This document shows, in pieces, positions 10,519 through 21,619 of a stretch of 64,000 nt of DNA (positions are counted from its first letter, which is position 1; every line of letters begins with the position of its first letter). The notes under the pieces are model-generated. The model was not told the origin of the DNA. It made no database searches and saw only the letters and a list, made by a program, of their open reading frames with translations. This DNA is from Schizochytrium sp. TIO01 (lineage: Eukaryota; Sar; Bigyra; Thraustochytrida; Thraustochytriidae). Position numbers and translations under genes: made by a program. Where the stretch lies: the NCBI GenBank assembly GCA_004764695.1, contig SMSO01000006.1, positions 786,859 to 850,858 on the forward strand, given 5' to 3'.

Positions 10519-12048
10519 CTCGAATCACCATGATGCAGTACCCATTCCAACGAAGCATGGTGGATCTCAGTTCCTTGAAGGTGATCCAGTGTTTTGGTGA
10601 CTGCCCTTTTCGTGACGTGAGAATTTCCTGAGTACCATCAGCTTTTACTCGCAAAGCATAGATCGGTGCGTAATGATTTTTTAGATGAATCACCAAGGCC
10701 GTACCATTATGATTTGCAACTTGGCGCGTAAAGTGAGTTACTAATGTTGACCATTGCAGATCAATTTGGTCTGCCTTATCTTTCACAGATATACGCATCT
10801 TACACATGAGTGACTTCCCAAGTAGCTGGAAGCACTCAAGCCCCTCTTTGAATTCTGTGCTATGCTCTGCTGAGATAATTGCAGTTGTACCCTGTTTTGT
10901 TATTATGATTTTAAATAAAAGAAAACAGAATAAGTCATTCCATGTTTACAAAAGAAAGTTAGACGGAAAGAAGAAAAATAGAACGAATGGGAAATCAAAC
11001 TCATCCATTCATGTTAGTGTCGGCCTTCCAATAACTAACTGAGCTTTAAAACTCATAATCCTCGAATTGAAGAGTAATTTATCGATGGCATCTGACTCTT
11101 CTTTACATGTTCTGCATAATGAAATACAATTCAGCAGAAAATTTAACCTACTTTGAAACCCCAGTTACCAATACAGCCGGTACTTGGCTTAATCGAGTCT
11201 GATAGCCGCCGAAGACCACGGCATTTACGAATCCAATTCTTCAAATCTTTTTCATAGTTCCACGACATAATAAAATTGCCATCTCCCCCGAGCTGGCTTA
11301 TATCATCAGTACTCCCTTCTCCTTCAACTGCCTCATTTCCAGTGGCATCTTCGTCCTCCTCGTCATCGAAATCTTGAGATCCCTCAGTACGACCTGTCGA
11401 AGGGTCTATAATGTGTTGGGATAATAGTTCTTGCAATTTAATTTCGGTCTGAGAAGGGTTTTCTAGACATAATACGTGCTCCCGAAGGTCGCTGAGCGTA
11501 TCGATTACATTGTTTTCCATCGTCTGACGTAAGTCCTCAAGATTGCAGCCTGGACCTAAAAATCGTTCTATCCTGCCTTGGACTCGATTTACACGCTCAA
11601 GCATTTGCTCGGCAAGTATGTCGAGTACCTTGGATTGTGTCCATCTCGCATCGCCTTCGAGGCCCCGCACTACATTAATGCAGCTTGCCATGCATGCAGC
11701 TGCACATGCTGGCGAAGTTTGCTCAACAAACCCTAAGAATAAGGCTTCGTTCACAGCAAACAATACGAGGCCATCACTTGATACAAGCCCACTTCCTGGT
11801 GCCGAAGACGAAGATGAAGCTATAGTAGAAGAACTTTTTGCATTATCAGAATCTGGCATTGTACCCATATGCGATTCTCCCGAAGACATCACTTTGCGCA
11901 AAACAAGCTCACGAACGCGACCGTGGGTAGGTCGTACGCGGACAAGTTCTGCAAGGACATCTTCGAGGATGCCTCGAGCGTTACCAGCCATCCAAGCTGC
12001 ACTTTCTTGCCGGAGCTCCTGAATTTTCCGCGGAGATGCGGTGCTCAT
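10508..12048 (-). CDS. Two-exon gene with conserved-looking C-terminal domain; possible BIVM-like protein
   Basis: Exons are 12048-11152 and 10891-10508, joined in phase 0 across a 260-base intron (GTAGGT...AAAACAG), giving 426 residues. Without the splice the first exon stops six bases later and the second exon has no natural start. The join reads NWGFK-GTTAIISAEHS and continues as one globular domain. The N-terminal part (about residues 1-230) has helical segments and Ser-rich and acidic linkers (DFDDEEDEDA). The C-terminal part contains ALVIHLKNHYAPIYALR, then a charged turn, then SPKHWITFKELRSTMLRW and a final strand. This reminds me of the domain in BIVM-type proteins, but I cannot confirm it without a search. 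The function is unknown. The ATG at 12048 is the first in frame. The gene is convergent with the WW/FF gene, and the stop codons lie inside each other's coding ends. Confidence 0.75.
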
Positions 12049-12724
12049 CGGCGGTAGCTTCGAGTCAAAGTTCTGAATCGATTGTTTCGCAGAAGTGTAT
12101 TGACCTTGTGCGTTTTGCTTTACGTTTTGCTTCAATGTTGGAAAAAATAAAGAAAACGAAAACGAAGTCGAAAAAGAGTAAAACAGGAACAGTTTATGTA
12201 TTTGTTATAGTATGCGTTGGATGAGGGGCTTTTGACTTGAGTTATCGCGCTTCCCCTCCCCGGTAGATGCAATACCTGGAGACACGTGGTGAGATATGTG
12301 GCTGGAAAATGCAAGGGTTGGGTGCGCGCACGATAAATTTGCCCAGAAAATCACCTATATTTGTCGAGGTTGCATGTTTTCATATGGAACTTTGCTCAGG
12401 AAGCCACAGTAATCAAGTTTCTAAGATTTCGTATCCTACGAATAGGTGGTCGACCTGCTAGATGTACAACCAGTTTCTCACTCACCCAAAGCTCTGCGTA
12501 AAACTTTAAACCACAGCATTGCTCCTGATGGAGAATTCTATTTTATTATTTATTTTTATACAAAAAAAAGAAAAGAAAGAAAATGGAAAATCTAATACAA
12601 AGGAAAAAACGGAAGATGAGCATATAATTTCAATTGGTATACTGGAAGGGCAATCCCAATTAGGCAAGATCAAAACCTATACCTTTTCAAGATGGCAGCA
12701 TAACACACTTCCAGGGACACACTA
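12049..12724. other. Intergenic spacer between two reverse-strand genes
   Basis: This stretch holds the promoter of the two-exon gene and the 3' flank of the TPR gene. It is AT-rich with A-runs near 12560-12620. No coding or repeat signal is seen. Confidence 0.4.
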
Positions 12725-14048
12725 TTAATAATCTTGTTCAGAGGAAGCGATCCAACTTCGTGCTCGAGGATTATGTGGGTCGAGCCGGAGGGCGTTTTTA
12801 AAGTCTGCGATGGCTTCATCAGTTTGCCTGCTGCATATTCTAGCCAACCCTCTGTTCGCGTAATATTCAGCAACGTGATGGTGTGATAATTCAATTGCAT
12901 CTGTAAAAAGGGCTTCAGCTTCGAGAAATTTTCCTCGATTAAACAATTCTTGCCCTTTGTAATACCGAAGCAGCGCAATTCGCGTTCCTACAGACGCGTT
13001 AACGGGATCTAGCTCTATTGCTTTGTTGTAGTCAGCTTCTGCTTTGGTATAGTCTTGACAAAGTCGGTAGCAATCACCTCGATTGCGGTACATAATTCCA
13101 TTTTGGGAATTTAAATCTATGGCCTTGGTAAGTTCTGAAAGAGCCTCTTTTACATTTCCTCCATCACTAACAGTCTTTGCAGCATGATCATTGTACACTA
13201 ATGCGCGAAGAGCCCGGGCTTGAGATACACCCTGTATTGATTGGCGTTTCGAAAATAGTTCAGCTTGCTCAGAGTATTGTGCTGCCAGATCAAGTTTTCC
13301 TAACTGACGAGCAGCTGTAGATGCTTGTAAAAGAAGCTGTACATTACTTGGCGTAGTCCTTAAAGCCTGCTGTAGTTTCTCCAGTGCTAATTTGAAATCT
13401 CCATTGAGCATACATTGAGGAACAGAGCTGTTGCCAGGATCTGAAGTAACTGTAAGGGCGTGCTCAAACTTGGAGATCTCTGGGTGGAATCCTCTACACA
13501 ATCGTTTCGCCTTTTTAATATCAGCCACTGCCTTTTCTTGATATTGCATAGTCCAATATATCTTTGCTCTCAAAATATACAATTCTCCATTATCAGGGTC
13601 AAAACGAAGTGCCTCGTTAAGATCTCCCCAGTGCTCCATTGATGTTGCCACCTTGCAAATAAGCTAGTGCCCGATGTATCCAGTACGGCGCCTGCCGTTT
13701 TTCGATACTCAATGTTTCGTCAAAGCAAGAGCGCGCTCGCTCCAGGGCACCCTCCTCGAGCAATACACAACCATATGCATCAAGAACCATTGCAAACCTT
13801 TTTCGATGTTCGCTATTCTCTGAATTAAGTTGGTAAATTTTTCGAAGGACCACTGCTGCGCTGGCAAGATCCCCGAGACCAATTAAGATATCAGCGCGTG
13901 CTTCCAGTGTGTCAATTCGTTCCGGGGAAAGATATGAGGCCTTGGCCAACAGCGCGAGTGCTCGCTCTGGCTCACAGCAATTTGCACCATGACCAAGGTC
14001 TAATGCCTCCGCGATGAGATGATCGACGCGGTCATGCAAATCTTGCAT
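12725..14048 (-). CDS. Tetratricopeptide-repeat protein (TTC16-like), broken by a one-base frame shift
   Basis: Reading starts at the ATG at 14048. The first frame ends at a stop near 13617, and a second overlapping frame carries on to 12725. The TPR pattern shows where they join. ALAYLQGGNINGAL in the first frame must continue as GDLNEALRFDPDNG in the second, which restores the 34-residue spacing to the next repeat (AKIYWTMQYQEKAVAD). Removing one G from the GGGG run (CCCC at 13626-13629 on the + strand) repairs the frame exactly. Joined, it is about 440 residues of TPR helices, with clear repeats near the C-terminus (MYRNRGDCYRLCQDYTKAEA and YYANRGLARICSRQTDEAIA). TPR proteins are scaffolds. 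Ciliary TTC16 is the closest type I can suggest, by feel only. The break may be an assembly error or a real lesion. Confidence 0.8.
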
Positions 14049-14471
14049 GGCGCTTCGCCTATAATGACTTAAACTGGAGCGCGTTTATAAAAACCTCCTG
14101 TAAACACGCATTTGCTACGCATTTGCGAAACTCAGCGACGCTTTGAAAAACATGTTCTCTACCTGAAGAGTGCATCAGGTGATCGCATAATTCATTTCAC
14201 GAACCCGACCTTTTACTTTAAAAAATAGAATTGAGAGTAAAATTTGAAAATAAAATTAATTAACTTTACAACGGATCTCTGAAGGCCTTTTGGCTCTTTT
14301 TATTTTATTTTTAATCAGAATCATAGCATCAATGCACTACTCGTATAGCTAAATGGCTGACCACCAGGGTCCTGCTTAACATCTAGATTAATTTAGCTTC
14401 TGACCAAGTCCCTTGCCACAATCAAACCCCTCAAACATCTCCAACTCAGCTCACTCCCTATTTTTGAGCTG
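14049..14471. promoter_or_regulatory. Divergent promoter region between TPR and ankyrin-SAM genes
   Basis: The two start codons face away from each other across 423 bases, so both promoters must lie here. The centre (14210-14330) is AT-rich. No specific element is claimed. Confidence 0.4.
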
Positions 14472-15753
14472 ATGGCCAGCTCAAACGAAGATGCCTCCGA
14501 GAGTACGAACCGAGAAGAGAGCTACGCTAAGAAGGAGGTTCTCAAGGTTTTAAAGCAGCAGCGAACTCGAGCTGTGTTAAGGAAAACAAGCTTCAAGTAC
14601 CTTGCCCGCGGAAAAGCGATTCCACAGGAAGGTGAAGTTGAGGATTGGCTATTCTGTAAGTGCTGGTTTTACCTGGAATGACAAACTAGATCGTTGTCCC
14701 GCTCAACTAACAAAGACTTCATATTTCCAACATACAGGGAGACCCGTATGGTCCGCTGCAAAGCGAGGAAGTGCTATTGAGCTCAAACGTCTCATTGAAG
14801 CAGACGAGCGCCTCGTCAACGTCTTGAATCCTCACAATGAAACTGCCCTCCATCTTGCAGCCGAGTATGGCAAGACTACGTGTGTTGCACTTCTTCTTGA
14901 AATGGGTGCAAAATCTACACTTAGCATTTTTGGAGAAACCCCAATTTCACTTGCTGCGAAACATGGCCATGCTGAAATCGTCCGTCTCTTGTGTCGAGAG
15001 AATCAACTCGGCACCTCAGAAGTGCAGGCAGAAATTCTGCTTTCTGCGGCAACCACACGAGGTGACAAAGCCACTGCAGCTGTGTTGCATCGTCACCTAC
15101 ATCCAGAGCTTGACGTACCCCATGAAGAAGACGACCGTGCTAATCTTCCTATACAACTTTTAGAGGAGGAGCGCTTAGAACTGCATGCCCTAAGCGAGGA
15201 GATCAGAGAAACTGCTGTCCTTCGACCACCTGACTTACGCCCACCACTTGGTAAATTAGACGAATGGTCAAGCAATGACCTGGAATATTGGGCTCAAGGC
15301 ATTTTAGGTTTAGAAGCAGCCTCGAGGCAAACACTCTGTGCATTTGCAAGGTATCATATTACTGGCCGTACCCTCTTATTACTCACAACAGGTGAACAAC
15401 GTACTTTATTCCAGCGTATTGGCATTCCAAGCCAGCAGCGCCGCGAGTTGTTGAGTGCGCTAGGGAAGCTTCAAGGTAGACCGAAAATATATAGTTTCAC
15501 GGAAATAAGGTTGTTGCCTTTGGTGTTAGGTAATGCAACTGCATTTAGAATTATTGGGTACGTCAGAGCAGCAATGAGTACACCCTTACACACATGCCGT
15601 CGGTTCGTAGCTACTGCGAAGGAGTTAACGCGACCTGTACCTGAGCCATTTTTGTTTCTTTCCATGCAGAATGAAAAGATACCGAAGGATAAAGAAAATT
15701 CTAACCTTGTTGCCGCGCTAGGATTTGTAGTTTGCCTTGTACCGGACACATAA
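14472..15753 (+). CDS. Ankyrin-repeat and SAM-domain protein, intron-containing
   Basis: Exon 1 (14472-14655) and exon 2 (from 14738) are separated by an 82-base intron with a GTAAGT donor and ACATACAG acceptor. Splicing joins WLF to W-RPVWSAAKRGS, the first helix of an ankyrin array. Ankyrin repeats follow with the classic patterns NETALHLAAEYGKTTCVALL and GETPISLAAKHGHAEIVRLL (about residues 65-150). A SAM-like domain lies near residues 235-305 (WSSNDLEYWAQGILGLEAA ... LFQRIGIPSQQRRELLSALG). The frame then runs on to 15753, but a second intron (GTAGAC at 15476 to a very good pyrimidine-rich TTTCCATGCAG at 15669) would end the protein right after the SAM domain with a stop at 15672-15674. 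I favour the spliced end, because the read-through tail looks non-coding. Such proteins are protein-interaction scaffolds. Confidence 0.8.
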
Positions 15754-15993
15754 GAGTAACTGCTATGAAGCACTTGATCAATATATGTTTTCTTCTCTGT
15801 ATTTAAATATTAGAATTCGATCTGACGAAAGAACTGTCATATAAGCTATGGCAGTTTACTTTACATGAAGATGGCAACGCAAAAAGATTCATAACATAGT
15901 ATTTATAGGAAAAGAATGAATAAAACCTACCAAAATTATTTTGTATGAAATATATTCATTGTATTCTTAGACCTAATAACTCTGGTATTTAAC

Positions 15994-17514
15994 TCATTTA
16001 ACTAATTTGAATCGCCGAGCTGCAGCCTCTGCGGCACGGCGACGTCGACTTTCAGGGTCTGTGACTTGGTTTGCGCCAGATCCTGTATCTCCCTGATCTG
16101 ACTGAGAGTCTTCTGCTTGATTGTCACTTATCGACCCTGCCGCCTTAGGCTCAAAGGAAAGCGTCCGTGTAGGCTTTGTGCCTGGAAATCCCATTTCGCC
16201 AGATGTATTCTTCAGCATCTTTTCACGAAGTTTATCTTCTTTTTCAAGACTCCTCGCTTTCTTGTCACGATCAACTTGAATCGCTGCTGTGTGGGCCTTG
16301 ATCTTTGATAAATGTCTCTGTAATGTTTCCACAGATGAAGCAGCAAGACCGATAGGCTCCGCTCCCCCAAGAGTTGCATAGTGAGCTCTAATTTTTCCAA
16401 GGAGGTCGTCCTTTTTCCTCTTAATGTTGAGAGCAGCTCGCTGCTCGTCAGTGAGGCGAGAGTTCTTCTCCAGCTCCGTTTGCCGGCGTTTGGCTGCATC
16501 AAGTGCTGCGCCGCGCATATCCTCATCATTTCCGGCTTCGCCGTCGAGCTTCCCCAAGGCTTTTGCTTCGAATTTAACAGGACCTACATTAATTGGACCC
16601 TCGCGACGTGTCTCATCGTGGTAATTTTCTCCTGGGCGTGTCATTTTGAACCCACGCTTAGGCGGTGTGACAGGGCGATTAGCAACTTCGTCAACTGACT
16701 TGGCTGCCGCAATACGAGCCAAGTCTTCAGGATCAATTTCCCAAAGGGGAGCATCAGCATCTTCTAATGAAGGAAGTTCTTCATTAAGTTCCGCTGTGAC
16801 AGCTCCTCGAAGTTTGTTCTTTCGCTTCATTGCTTCATAGATGTCTCTTGCGTAATACTCAATCCTGGACGAGCCAGGCAAGCGTACCTGAAGCTCGGCT
16901 GGCATACCACTTACACAGCATATTGGTATTTCCTCGGCCTCCTTAGTGCTTACATCAGCATGGCTCTCTTCATCTTGCACTTTTGCCTCGAATTTACTTT
17001 CATAGAGATTCTCCTCAACTTCTTCATCCCTGAAACCCTCTCCTTCGTCTTCTCCCACCATACAGTCCTCTTCTTCAGCCAAAGTATAAGCTTCTGGACT
17101 TGTCTTCACCTCCGTTCTTCTGATTGAACTGTTGACTGTTTTCTGAGATGTGTTCAAGGCTTGAATTTCTGGCACCTTTGTTTCTTCTGCTGCTGATGTC
17201 TCTACACAGGGTCTATCTTGATGGCGATTGGAAGGTTCTGACTCCTGCTCTTCGGTGAATGAGATTGACTGTGCGAGATCTCCATAGCAAGATTTTTCCT
17301 CCTCAATAGCGAGAGTATCTCTTGTTTTTGATTCTTCCTCGGTGAGACTACCATCATAGGATTCTAGCTCGCGAGCTGCAAAGTTCAAAATATACTCCAA
17401 CACGTCCTCTGGTTGGTTGATGGCCAGTTCTTGTACAAGTTTGCCTACGACAGGTTCAACCTTGTCTTTCATATATTCGCGCGCCTTGTTCACATCCACC
17501 AACGGAGTTGTCAT
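15994..17514 (-). CDS. RIIa/Dpy-30-type docking-domain protein, otherwise unrecognised
   Basis: This is an intronless 506-residue protein starting at the ATG at 17514. Residues about 10-48 (REYMKDKVEPVVGKLVQELA then QPEDVLEYILNFA) fit the RIIa/Dpy-30 dimerisation-docking helix pair, which binds amphipathic helices of AKAP-type partners and is frequent in axonemal proteins. A long acidic, Ser/Glu-rich middle region follows (about 50-200). Next come a conserved-looking stretch (GFKMTRPGENYHDETRREG) and a charged coiled-coil-like C-terminal half ending in a basic tail (RRRRAAEAAARRFKLVK). An axonemal role is inference from the domain and from the other cilia genes here. It faces the membrane-protein gene at 18101 across a 586-base divergent spacer. 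Confidence 0.7.
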   Translation of the reverse strand: MTTPLVDVNKAREYMKDKVEPVVGKLVQELAINQPEDVLEYILNFAARELESYDGSLTEEESKTRDTLAIEEEKSCYGDLAQSISFTEEQESEPSNRHQDRPCVETSAAEETKVPEIQALNTSQKTVNSSIRRTEVKTSPEAYTLAEEEDCMVGEDEGEGFRDEEVEENLYESKFEAKVQDEESHADVSTKEAEEIPICCVSGMPAELQVRLPGSSRIEYYARDIYEAMKRKNKLRGAVTAELNEELPSLEDADAPLWEIDPEDLARIAAAKSVDEVANRPVTPPKRGFKMTRPGENYHDETRREGPINVGPVKFEAKALGKLDGEAGNDEDMRGAALDAAKRRQTELEKNSRLTDEQRAALNIKRKKDDLLGKIRAHYATLGGAEPIGLAASSVETLQRHLSKIKAHTAAIQVDRDKKARSLEKEDKLREKMLKNTSGEMGFPGTKPTRTLSFEPKAAGSISDNQAEDSQSDQGDTGSGANQVTDPESRRRRAAEAAARRFKLVK

Positions 17515-18100
17515 GGTAAAGTATTTGGCTAAAGTCGAACTACTTTAATCACGGACGCTTTGCAGCTCTTCGAAATAGGAATTGCTGCTGCTGCTGCCAA
17601 GATTTGCGCAACAAAAACTACGCTTCACACGCGCGCCAGGATCGACACCCCAATAGATAGTAGCTCTGCGCCAACTTTACCTCCTATGTTAAAGCTGCTT
17701 TGTACAACAGCCCATCTGACTGTGAACCCTCTTGAAATAACCTATAGTTGCAAGGTTTCGCCAGTTCTGAATTTGCGACCGTTTCGTTTGTGAGGAGTAC
17801 ACACCTTTGATCGGTAAATCGGAGCTCCCAGTTCCATTTAGAGCTATAAGTAGTTTTGTCTAGGTACTACCTAGTACTAGTTACCTAGACAAAATGTTTC
17901 TGGTTGGTACGTGCATTGAAGTTCAAAATAAATGAACCTGTTGTTTATAGGACATAGATGAGCAAAGAAGAATAAATGACAGAGATAATCTCCACACTGC
18001 GAATATTTTCTTCGCTCTCTCGAATGAGACATTGCCATACTTGTATTTTGTTTTGGCTTTCTCTGTACTAGAGAAACAAAGCAAACAGTAGGCAGCGCTG
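17515..18100. promoter_or_regulatory. Divergent promoter region
   Basis: This 586-base gap separates the start codons at 17514 (-) and 18101 (+). It includes a short inverted stretch around CTAGGTACTACCTAG near 17860-17890. Nothing coding is seen. Confidence 0.35.
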
Positions 18101-19483
18101 ATGGTGCCCCCTGGCGTGGTTCACAGTGAAGCAGACCTATCGCCAAAGGCAAGTAAAGGCCGCGCGCCAATACCAGCACCACGGCCCGGAGTTAGAACTT
18201 TATCTCACGAAAGCTTACAAGATCAGGAAGACTTTTCCCAGCCTTCACAGAATAGTGGCATTGTACAGAGCCTAGAACACCAATCAGGGAAGGCTGCTTT
18301 ACATATTCACATTCCGGCGCCACCAGATGTCAGACAACGTGTCCCCGAGGAATCCCGTGACACTGCACGCCGGTCATTCTTTATCACAGGAAAAGATGCA
18401 CCGCCACCTGTACTGACCCTTGAGGATTTAGATCTTGAAGCAATGACACGGTTGACTGTGGCTTCTAGAAGTCCGTTGAGTGCGGATGGAGAGCGGTGGG
18501 CTGAGCATCGTATTTCATCTACAAATAAAGACACTGTGACATCATCGTTCACCACTAGAGGAGCTCCTTCTCCTCCACCTGCAGGCTCATTGCAAGGAGA
18601 AAATGAGTCAGGTCCATTATTATCTTCTAGTGCGTTACGGCATCAATGGGGCCAAACTAGGTCACCCATTTCCCCATTATTAGCTCCTGAACAGAGGGAG
18701 AGAACTACTCGAACCTACAAGCGAAAAATCAAGAAAATGAAGAGAGTCATTGACCTTTTCACATACAGCCCATACCTGAGAACCCGTCTTCAATTTGGGA
18801 TCGTGCGAGCTTTCATTGCCCTTTACATGTGGGCATCCCTGGGAGTATCCATACCATTATGGGAGCTTTCAAGCCAATTCACGCGAGGGAATTTATCATG
18901 TAAACCCAGTTCACAAGATACATGGTCTGGATTAATATTTTGTCATCCCGTGTTCTGGAATCTTCTTTTCGCAGCAATTAAATATACCCTTGCTGCGTAT
19001 TTAAATTTACAAAAACGAAATCCACGTGTACGCGTGTTGTACAAAATCCTTGAGCATGTTTCTCTACCAGGAACTATTGCTTATTCCATATATTTTTGGT
19101 GTGCACATAAAGAGCTTGTGACATCAAGGTCATTGGGATTAGCCCTGAATAATCATTTTGGTGCTCCGTTTCTCATGATTTTAGAAATATGGCTGGGAAA
19201 AACACCTTTCTCTTTGGAACAAGCCTGGGGGCCTATTGTTTACTTGCTTTGGCAGTCTCTTTGGGTGTTTGTATATTCCAGAATCCGCCCAGGCTGTTTT
19301 CTTTTGCCAGCCTTGAACCCTGAGAGAAATGTTGTTTGGGTTGCGTATCCGGGACTCATTATACTTTATTTGTTTTGCTTCTTCGCGGTGTACACACTGA
19401 CCCAAGTGAGGGATCATGTTGCGCCTTGCGGACAACAAGTGTTCCCCCCAGCAAAGTATACTCCAAAACCCGCTTCGTACTAG
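18101..19483 (+). CDS. Multi-pass membrane protein with long cytosolic N-terminus, unrecognised
   Basis: This is a 460-residue intronless protein starting at the ATG at 18101. Residues 1-205 are hydrophilic and rich in Ser, Pro and Gly with no domain. A basic stretch (TYKRKIKKMKR) precedes five or six hydrophobic helices over about residues 225-440: FGIVRAFIALYMWASLGVSI, VFWNLLFAAIKYTLAAYL, LPGTIAYSIYFWCA, GPIVYLLWQSLWVFVY and YPGLIILYLFCFFAVYTL. An Asn-His followed by PFLMILEIWLG before the fourth helix recalls the FAR-17a/AIG1 group of membrane hydrolases, whose active site uses Thr and His, but the match is too weak to name it. The C-terminus is Pro/Lys-rich and probably cytosolic. Confidence 0.7.
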   Translation: MVPPGVVHSEADLSPKASKGRAPIPAPRPGVRTLSHESLQDQEDFSQPSQNSGIVQSLEHQSGKAALHIHIPAPPDVRQRVPEESRDTARRSFFITGKDAPPPVLTLEDLDLEAMTRLTVASRSPLSADGERWAEHRISSTNKDTVTSSFTTRGAPSPPPAGSLQGENESGPLLSSSALRHQWGQTRSPISPLLAPEQRERTTRTYKRKIKKMKRVIDLFTYSPYLRTRLQFGIVRAFIALYMWASLGVSIPLWELSSQFTRGNLSCKPSSQDTWSGLIFCHPVFWNLLFAAIKYTLAAYLNLQKRNPRVRVLYKILEHVSLPGTIAYSIYFWCAHKELVTSRSLGLALNNHFGAPFLMILEIWLGKTPFSLEQAWGPIVYLLWQSLWVFVYSRIRPGCFLLPALNPERNVVWVAYPGLIILYLFCFFAVYTLTQVRDHVAPCGQQVFPPAKYTPKPASY

Positions 19484-20674
19484 ATATTGTATAATATTAT
19501 TCTAAATGTATAGTTATTGATCTTAATGGTTGTGTACACATTGCTTGGTCTGATGATTTCAAGCTTCAAAAAAGGTTTGTTTTGCCTCTCAAAGTGTTTG
19601 CCCGTGCCGATTTTCTTTTTAGATTGGAGTCGCCATTTTCACATCAATTGCACACCACATTTATTCCAAACAAAATATCCATTCAAAGGAAAGTATTCAT
19701 GTTCAGCTTTTCTGAGATTTATGTAAGAATGAAAGGATTTATGTTGGATCTCAGAATTCGATCTGGGAATTAGCTCGTCTGATTTAGTTGAATTTACCGC
19801 TCTTCAACGAGTATTCCTATCTCCTTGCGCGACACTGTGTGTTAAGAAATTCAAACATACATTGATAAAGTGATTAAATCCACAATCACCCATTCGTCTA
19901 GGAAGAGGAATGGTATGAATGGCTATCCTTTTCACATTTTAGAGAGAATTAGAGTTGAGCATGAGTACCGAAGTTTTTCTCGTGGACAGGATAGCAGGTA
20001 GTACCTAGGCATTGGCTGACTCAGTAATGATCACTCAGCTGCTGTAGTAGCATGGTATCTAACAGGTGAAACCAACAGAAAACAAAACCAGTCGCAGCCA
20101 ATTTAACTATGCATATAAAATATTTAGGCAGATGACAGTGAAAGTGCGTCGATAGAAGCTGCTCTTCGCTGCCCCAAGCCCTGCTTCTTTCCAGCAGCCA
20201 ATAGAAAAGAAACTAGAAAAACTAAATTTGGTGGTGCTAATAGTTGCTCTGTTCACTATCTGAAAGAGACTTCAAGGCTGTACTCTACCTAGTCTCACTT
20301 CTGGCAAGCTGTGCCCAGGAAGAGACAAATACTTTAAATCCAATGTGGAGACCAGTCCCACATGGTCTCCTTCGTTTCAAGCGCTTGCTGCTGCGAGTCA
20401 ATGTTTTATACCATAAATTTGCATCAGAGCTTCTCTGGTCCACTGATTGATGTCCATACCACATCAGCGAAGCTAGCAGAGCAAATTGCTTCGAGCCCAT
20501 ACGACCCCTGCAACTTAATTATTGTCCTCATGGAAGAACTTTAAAGTCGATCCTCAAATTCCTCCCCGGGCAGTGCCAAGAACTTATTCCTTTGCATCCC
20601 CATAGCTCCGAGTCCTTGGTTGCCGCGAGCAGTGGCAACCAACCCCTTCATGGAGTCATGAGATTATCGAATGT
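19484..20674. other. Intergenic spacer
   Basis: This holds 3' flanks of the membrane-protein gene (+) and of the tentative spliced gene (-). A reverse-strand segment at about 20520-20660 reads protein-like in a third frame (for example GLVATARGNQGLGAMGMQRN) and could be a further exon of the gene at 20675-21619. Confidence 0.3.
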
Positions 20675-21619
20675 TCAATGGCCATTGCATCGGCAATCAG
20701 GCATTGATTCATCGCAAGTTTCGCACTCTGCATCGCCGCATCTTCCTGGCTTTGAATCTCCATCTGTGCTAACTTCGTCCGAACTCATCCTTTTGGGCAC
20801 TTCGTACCTAGCCAAGCAGCCAGTCTCAACAAGCAGCTGCTGTCGGAGGGAGCCCTTGCGGAATTGGACTGTGGCTGCACGGGCCACTCGACGGAGATAA
20901 TTGCGGAGCACGAGGGCTCTAGATTCGAGTTCTGACAACTCAGAGATGCAACGAATTCTCAACTGCCCTTCAGAATGAACGAGTGGCGTGAGAGATGTGT
21001 TATGCAAATGACATCTTGTGTAGCCTCATTCAAGGATTTCCTGCAAGTTCTTCTTCCCAAACCCTTTTTTTTTTTTTCTTCTTCTTCTTCTAAATTATCA
21101 GGTTTGGAAAGCTGCGGCTTCGGAGATGCCATGCAGTCGATTGCTCTGTTGATTCTTTGAAACTCGTATACATAAACACTGCTCAAATCTGTTTTATATG
21201 GTAGGAATGGAAAGGCAAGCAGGTGGGAGACGATGCTCATGATAAAGCACGAGCAAAGTAGATCTCGGTTTACAAGTACATAAAATACTTTCTTTAAAAT
21301 AATATTAAAATATACCTGTTTGTTTCTGTGAATCAATGCTTAGAAAAGAACCAAATCTCCAAATAAAATCGAGAAGGTGCGGTGTGATGACAACGCACTT
21401 GCTCCACACAATACCCTGCTTTGGCTTAGTCTTCAGTAAGGCTCGTCCGGCCACTGTTGTGCACTGAGGCCGTGGACTTTCTTTATTCATAGGTGTCTGT
21501 CTCTTCAATTTGCCCATGGCACACACCATGTCCAAACCTCGCTCGCAACTCGGAAACACTCACCTCAATAAATTATTCTCTAAGTTATTTTCTTCTCGAG
21601 GGCCTTGAGAAGCCGTCAT
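20675..21619 (-). CDS. Tentative four-exon gene, unrecognised product
   Basis: Phase-compatible exons are 21619-21564, 21500-21316, 21188-21013 and 20962-20675 (about 234 residues in total). Exon 1 starts MTASQGPREENN and ends at a GTGAGT donor. The third exon has a good pyrimidine-rich acceptor (ATATAAAACAG). Introns are 63, 127 and 50 bases, typical for this region. The product has a Glu/Lys run (EEEEEKKKK), an Arg/Leu-rich helix (SRALVLRNYLRRVARAA) and a Cys-containing acidic tail. The last intron (GTCATT donor) and the 3' end are the weakest parts; a further exon may follow. No domain is recognised. No single frame covers this gene, so the call rests on splice signals and composition only. 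Confidence 0.35.
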
